Assembly: GCA_023460615.1 (NCBI GenBank)
Contig: JAEWPL010000118.1
Coordinates: forward strand, 1-9,830
Origin: Pseudomonadota bacterium
Lineage (GTDB): Bacteria; Pseudomonadota; Gammaproteobacteria; Enterobacterales; Succinivibrionaceae
Reading direction: 5' to 3'
Length of the DNA: 9,830 nucleotides
Part shown: piece after piece, positions 6,289 to 9,830 of the stretch
Layout: each line of letters starts with the position of its first letter
How positions within the stretch are numbered: the first letter of the stretch is position 1
Notes under the pieces: model-generated
What the model saw: the letters and a program-made list of their open reading frames with translations, nothing else
Databases searched by the model: none
Told to the model about the DNA's origin: nothing
Position numbers and translations under genes: made by a program

Positions 6289-6585
6289 CTATCTCCTCTT
6301 TTGATCTTGAGTTTCCTTTGGGATCACACGATAAAAAACTTCGTCTTTTTTTACCATGCCTAATTCTGAGCGAGCAAGCTCTTCAACTACTTTATTACCT
6401 TGCTTTAAGTCGGTAATTTCATCTTGAAGAGCTCTGTTACGGGCTTGTAACTTTTTAGATTTGAAAGTTTCTTCATCAAGCTTTTGACTTACTTGACGAT
6501 ACTCCATAACACCGTTTTGACCCTTGATTACGTTGTAACCTAAAACTACAAAGGCAATTAACAGTATTATGGAGAGTAACTTCAT
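6289..6585 (-). CDS. ftsB: Cell division protein FtsB
   Basis: FtsB is a small bitopic inner membrane protein that forms the FtsQ-FtsL-FtsB complex of the divisome, which signals to the septal wall synthase FtsW-FtsI. The 98-residue product (E. coli 103) has a short cytoplasmic start, one membrane helix (about 3-20), the GQNGVMEYRQV segment matching E. coli GKNGIHDYTRV, a periplasmic coiled coil (about 28-63, with KLQARNRALQDEI), then ELARSELGMVKKDEVFYRVIP (69-89), the conserved FtsQ-binding tail. It starts 2 nt after the pyrG stop. The nearest Shine-Dalgarno (AGGA) is about 12 nt away, so it is probably coupled to pyrG. TAG stop. Pairing with ispD and ispF is common in Gammaproteobacteria; direct contact with pyrG is not, since eno usually stands between. 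Confidence 0.94.
   Translation of the reverse strand: MKLLSIILLIAFVVLGYNVIKGQNGVMEYRQVSQKLDEETFKSKKLQARNRALQDEITDLKQGNKVVEELARSELGMVKKDEVFYRVIPKETQDQKRR
6293..6297 (-). promoter_or_regulatory. Ribosome binding site of ispD before a GTG start
   Basis: AGGAG on the - strand, within the last codons of ftsB, lies 5 nt before the GTG of ispD. It is the strongest Shine-Dalgarno in the pyrG operon and supports GTG initiation. Confidence 0.65.
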
Positions 6586-6587
6586 AT

Positions 6588-8225
6588 TTAGTGCTTATCC
6601 TGATATTCTTTAGCAGCTTTAATAAAGCCTGTGAATAATGGATGACCACTACGTGGATTTGAAGTAAATTCAGGGTGGAATTGAACACCAATAAACCATG
6701 GGTGATTTGGGTTCTCCACAATCTCAACAAGCTTGTTATCAGTTGATAAACCAGCAATCTTTAGACCAGCGTCAGTGATTTGCTTGATAAGGTTGTTATT
6801 TACTTCATAACGGTGACGGTGACGCTCTACGATATCATCTTGACCGTATAGCTTACGTACTAGAGAATCCTTTTGTAAGTGGCATAATTGACCACCTAAT
6901 CTCATAGTACCACCTAAGTCAGACTTGTCTGAGCGTTTCTCAACTTTACCTGACTCATCCTTCCACTCAGTAATTAAAGCAACTACTGGGTACTTAGTAT
7001 TAGGATCAAACTCTGTAGAGTTAGCGTTTTCCATATGAGCAACGTTTCTTGCGTACTCAATTAAGGCAACCTGCATACCTAAACAAATTCCTAAGTAAGG
7101 GATGTTGTTCTCACGAGCGTATTTAGCTGCTAAAATCTTGCCTTCTACACCACGCTTACCAAAACCGCCAGGAACTAAGATTGCATCTAAACCTTCTAAT
7201 ACAGATACGCCCTTAACTTCTACGTCTTCTGAATCAATATACTTGATGTGGACTTGTAAACGGTTCTTTAAGCCACCATGTTTTAAAGCTTCATTTACTG
7301 ACTTGTAAGCATCGTGTAACTCAACATACTTACCTACCATACCGATAGTAACTTCACCGGTGGTATTAGCTTGTTGATATAAAACTTGCTCCCAATCAGA
7401 TAGATCAGCTTCTGGCACATCAAAGTGGAAACGTTTTACCACGAACTCATCTAAGTATTGGCTCTTTAATAATGCAGGGATCTTGTAGATTGAATCTACA
7501 TCCTTCATGTTGATTACTGCGTTCTCTGATACGTTACAGAACATAGCAATCTTATGACGCTCGTGAGCAGGAATACCGTGCTCTGAACGGCAAATTAAGA
7601 TATCTGGTTGAATACCAATAGATAGTAATTCTTTTACTGAGTGCTGTGTTGGCTTAGTCTTAACTTCACCAGAAGTTTGTAAGTATGGAACTAAGGTTAA
7701 ATGCATGAATAATGCATTTTCACGACCAATGTCAACAGCTAATTGTCTAATTGCCTCTAAGAATGGAAGAGATTCGATGTCACCTACAGTACCACCGATT
7801 TCTACTAAGGTAATATCATTACCCTCACAACCTAATAATATTCTTTCTTTAATAGCGTTAGTAATGTGAGGAATAACTTGGATAGTAGCACCAAGATAAT
7901 CACCACGACGCTCTTTTCTAATTACGTCAGAATAAATTCTGCCAGTGGTGAAATTATTCTTCTTAGACATTTTTGCGTTAATAAAACGCTCATAATGACC
8001 TAAGTCTAGATCTGTTTCTGCACCGTCTTCTGTAACAAAAACTTCACCATGTTGAATTGGGCTCATAGTACCAGGATCAACATTGATATATGGATCTAGC
8101 TTCATAATGGTTACTTTTAAACCACGAGCTTCTAATACTGCTGCTAAAGATGCACCAGCAATACCTTTACCAAGAGATGAAACAACACCACCGGTAACAA
8201 AAATAATCTTAGGAGATGAAGACAT
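6588..8225 (-). CDS. pyrG: CTP synthase (glutamine-hydrolysing)
   Basis: PyrG aminates UTP to CTP with ATP and glutamine, the last step of pyrimidine nucleotide synthesis; it works as a tetramer and can form filaments. The 545-residue product has exactly the E. coli length and closely follows it. The synthase domain has FVTGGVVSSLGKGI (9-22), KLDPYINVDPGTM (42-54), FVTEDGAETDLDLGHYERF (63-81) and EIGGTVGDIES (142-152). The class I glutaminase domain has the oxyanion GGFG (353-356), nucleophile C381 (GICLGMQ), and H517 and E519 of the triad (QFHPEF). Start ATG has GGAG 5 nt upstream (8231-8234). It is the first gene after a 110-bp gap with a strong -10 element, so it probably heads the operon running to the DedA-family gene. 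TAA stop. No sign of the attenuation leader seen in Firmicutes pyrG. Confidence 0.98.
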   Translation of the reverse strand: MSSSPKIIFVTGGVVSSLGKGIAGASLAAVLEARGLKVTIMKLDPYINVDPGTMSPIQHGEVFVTEDGAETDLDLGHYERFINAKMSKKNNFTTGRIYSDVIRKERRGDYLGATIQVIPHITNAIKERILLGCEGNDITLVEIGGTVGDIESLPFLEAIRQLAVDIGRENALFMHLTLVPYLQTSGEVKTKPTQHSVKELLSIGIQPDILICRSEHGIPAHERHKIAMFCNVSENAVINMKDVDSIYKIPALLKSQYLDEFVVKRFHFDVPEADLSDWEQVLYQQANTTGEVTIGMVGKYVELHDAYKSVNEALKHGGLKNRLQVHIKYIDSEDVEVKGVSVLEGLDAILVPGGFGKRGVEGKILAAKYARENNIPYLGICLGMQVALIEYARNVAHMENANSTEFDPNTKYPVVALITEWKDESGKVEKRSDKSDLGGTMRLGGQLCHLQKDSLVRKLYGQDDIVERHRHRYEVNNNLIKQITDAGLKIAGLSTDNKLVEIVENPNHPWFIGVQFHPEFTSNPRSGHPLFTGFIKAAKEYQDKH

Positions 8226-8258
8226 ATATACTCCAAATAGTAAACTTTTAAGCTCAAA

Positions 8259-8267
8259 ATTATATCA
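8259..8267 (-). promoter_or_regulatory. Probable pyrG operon promoter, extended -10
   Basis: The - strand reads TGATATAAT, a perfect TATAAT with the TG of an extended -10, 33 nt before the pyrG ATG. Transcription would start near 8252, giving a leader of about 26 nt. No good -35 box is found at 16-18 nt; TTGAAA occurs at 21 nt. An extended -10 can work without one. This is the best promoter candidate in the window. Confidence 0.6.
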
Positions 8268-8289
8268 TACTAAAAGACTTTAATCTTTC

Positions 8290-8316
8290 AAAAAATTAAC
8301 AATCTCTAATATCGTT
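8290..8316 (-). terminator. Weak intrinsic terminator after relA
   Basis: On the - strand, AACGAT and ATTGTT (8311-8316 and 8298-8303) form a 6-bp stem with one G-U pair and a 7-nt loop, followed after AA by six T residues (8290-8295). It starts 20 nt after the relA stop and precedes the pyrG promoter. The stem is weak, so some read-through into pyrG is likely. Confidence 0.4.
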
Positions 8317-8335
8317 GTAGCTTATTGATTTTTAA

Positions 8336-9830
8336 CTAAATTCTTTGTGCTAAAGTAACTTTTGGTAGATCGTTTAATTTAGCAATTACCCTTTGCAAAG
8401 TTGGAATGCTTATAACTAGCAAATCAATATCAATTAAAGATAAATCTTTTAAAGGATCTGTATGAGATTTAACCCCTAAGACATTCATCTTTTCATTGGC
8501 AATTACTGTAGTTACATCGCGCAAAAAGCCAGGGTAATCAGAGCCTACTACACGTAAGGTTACCGTATAACCAGTACCTGTAGCTAGGATATTGTCGCCC
8601 CAAGTAGCACTTACCACGCGCTCAGGGTACAAAGCCATCATGCGACGTAATTTTTCACAATCTTTTCTGTGGACAGAAATACCCCTACCTTGAGTTACAA
8701 AGCCTACAATCTCATCGCCAGGAATTGGGTGACAGCACTTTGCCATATGGGTCATCAGATCGCCCACACCTTCAACTACGATGCCACTTTTATGCTCGGT
8801 TTTCTTTAAGATCTGCTCTGTAACAGTAGGTTTTCTATTTAAGATATCATCTAAGATATCTTGATTATCCTGATTTTCCTTATTGCTCTTTTCAACATAG
8901 TCACTGAAAATACTTACAATAGCATTAGTGCCTATATCACAAGATCCAATATTAGCTAAAACATCGTCTACAGTTCTTAAGTTGAATTTAGATACTTTCT
9001 CTTTTAGGACAGCTGTAATTTGCTCTTTATTTAAGTTTAAGCCAAGTTTTTCAACTTCCTTTTCAACTATTTCAGCACCAGCTTCTTTGTTCTTATCAAA
9101 ATCAACTTTTCTAAACCAAGACTGAACCTTATTACGAGCTTTTTGAGTAAACAAAAAGCCATTGTCAGCTTTTAACCAATCACGGGAAGGATTAGGATTT
9201 TTTTGAGTGATAATTTCAACTTGTTCACCAGTCTTTAGTTTATAAGTATAAGGCACAATACGACCATCTACTTTTGCACCAATACAACGGTGACCAATCA
9301 TTGTATGTACTTGATAAGCAAAGTCTAAGGGAGTAGCTCCATTTGGTAAATCTATTACTTCTCCATTTGGAGTAAATACGTACACACGATTTTCAAAGAC
9401 TTGCTTTTTAAATTCCTCTTGTAAAGAGCCTGACTCAACCATATCGTCACGCCACGATAAGAGTTTACGTAGCCAGTTGATACGCTCTTCAACACCTTGG
9501 CTTTGACCATTGCCTTCTTTATATTTCCAATGGGCAGCAACACCAAGCTCTGCTAATTGATGCATAGCTTGCGTTCTTATCTGCACTTCTACAACCTTTC
9601 TACCTTTACCATACACTACAGTATGGATAGATTGATAACCATTTGGTTTTGGATTAGCAATATAGTCGTCAAATTCTTTAGCAATATGCTCATAATGGGT
9701 ATGGATAATACCTAAAGTGGCATAACACTCTTCTATGGTATCTACTACAACACGTACCGCTCTAATATCAAAGAGTTGATTGAACTTAAGATGCTTTTTT
9801 TGCATCTTTTTGTAAATACTATAAATATGC
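8336..9830 (-). CDS. relA: (p)ppGpp synthetase RelA (5' end cut by window edge)
   Basis: RelA makes (p)ppGpp from ATP and GTP/GDP on ribosomes stalled with uncharged tRNA. The frame is open through base 9830, so the ATG at 9805 is internal. 497 residues are visible (E. coli total 744); the inactive hydrolase domain and the start of the synthetase lie outside. Visible numbering: synthetase from residue 1 (HIYSIYKKM) with EFDDY (52-56), NPKPNGYQSIH (59-69) and VEVQIRT (80-86). EFDD is the RelA-type charge motif, SpoT having R-x-K-D. TGS domain follows (about 147-208, VYVFTPNGEVIDLP), then an alpha-helical region, the zinc-finger domain with KCCHPIPGDE and ISVHRKDC (364-391), and the C-terminal ACT/RRM (about 420-497). 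A short Asn/Gln/Asp-rich linker (about 316-330) precedes the zinc finger. Stop TAG. No mazG follows it, unlike E. coli. Confidence 0.97.
   Translation of the reverse strand, partial: HIYSIYKKMQKKHLKFNQLFDIRAVRVVVDTIEECYATLGIIHTHYEHIAKEFDDYIANPKPNGYQSIHTVVYGKGRKVVEVQIRTQAMHQLAELGVAAHWKYKEGNGQSQGVEERINWLRKLLSWRDDMVESGSLQEEFKKQVFENRVYVFTPNGEVIDLPNGATPLDFAYQVHTMIGHRCIGAKVDGRIVPYTYKLKTGEQVEIITQKNPNPSRDWLKADNGFLFTQKARNKVQSWFRKVDFDKNKEAGAEIVEKEVEKLGLNLNKEQITAVLKEKVSKFNLRTVDDVLANIGSCDIGTNAIVSIFSDYVEKSNKENQDNQDILDDILNRKPTVTEQILKKTEHKSGIVVEGVGDLMTHMAKCCHPIPGDEIVGFVTQGRGISVHRKDCEKLRRMMALYPERVVSATWGDNILATGTGYTVTLRVVGSDYPGFLRDVTTVIANEKMNVLGVKSHTDPLKDLSLIDIDLLVISIPTLQRVIAKLNDLPKVTLAQRI

Noticed and set aside
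6476..6757. A 93-codon open frame on the - strand across the pyrG/ftsB junction
   Set aside because: It is an alternative frame of two certain genes, has no family resemblance and no ribosome site of note.
8841..8862. Inverted and direct AAGATATC repeats in relA
   Set aside because: They come from the coding of an Asp/Ile/Leu-rich stretch in a relA linker and overlap no likely control region.
9803..9805. ATG at 9805 as the start of relA
   Set aside because: The codons beyond it (HIYSIYKK) match the RelA synthetase domain and stay open to the right edge, so this Met is internal.

Overview
The window is an A+T-rich stretch of a gammaproteobacterial chromosome holding nine housekeeping or stress genes. 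All are recognisable families in an order that is a shortened form of the classic relA-pyrG / ftsB-ispD-ispF / nlpD-rpoS / mutS neighbourhood. The presence of RpoS, NlpD, RelA (as opposed to a single bifunctional Rel) and FtsB, together with this gene order, points firmly to Gammaproteobacteria. Low GC, a very compact arrangement and quite divergent RpoS and MutS sequences suggest a host-associated lineage. The Succinivibrionaceae (Aeromonadales) are my best guess, but this is inference from style and not from a search.

Layout, left to right. mutS (+ strand, its 5' end cut by the window) converges on rpoS (- strand). Only 62 bp separate them, and a perfect 16-bp stem lies in that gap, probably a terminator shared by both. 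Everything else is on the - strand. In transcription order, from high to low coordinates, it runs relA (5' end cut by the right edge), a 110-bp gap, pyrG, ftsB, ispD, ispF, a YqaA-type DedA/VTT membrane protein, nlpD, rpoS. From pyrG to the membrane-protein gene the genes are separated by 1-5 bp or overlap by 8 bp, so they are almost certainly one operon. A consensus extended -10 element sits just upstream of pyrG and a weak terminator lies after relA. nlpD and rpoS follow after gaps of 70 and 57 bp and could be read from the operon or from local promoters.

How the genes relate: RelA makes (p)ppGpp and RpoS is the general stress sigma factor, so the block is bracketed by two regulators of starvation. 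PyrG makes CTP, and IspD consumes CTP in the MEP isoprenoid pathway whose next-but-one enzyme is IspF. Isoprenoids supply the undecaprenyl carrier for cell wall synthesis. FtsB (divisome) and NlpD (activator of septal amidase) act on that wall at division. The DedA-family protein is a candidate lipid-handling membrane protein, which would fit the envelope theme.

No stretch over 300 bp lacks a gene. There are no tRNA or rRNA genes, insertion sequences, CRISPR arrays or phage genes. I do not see a previously undescribed system. What deserves a second look is what is missing compared with relatives (eno, mazG, truD, surE, pcm), an altered conserved motif in the MutS ATPase domain, and a few short non-coding elements.
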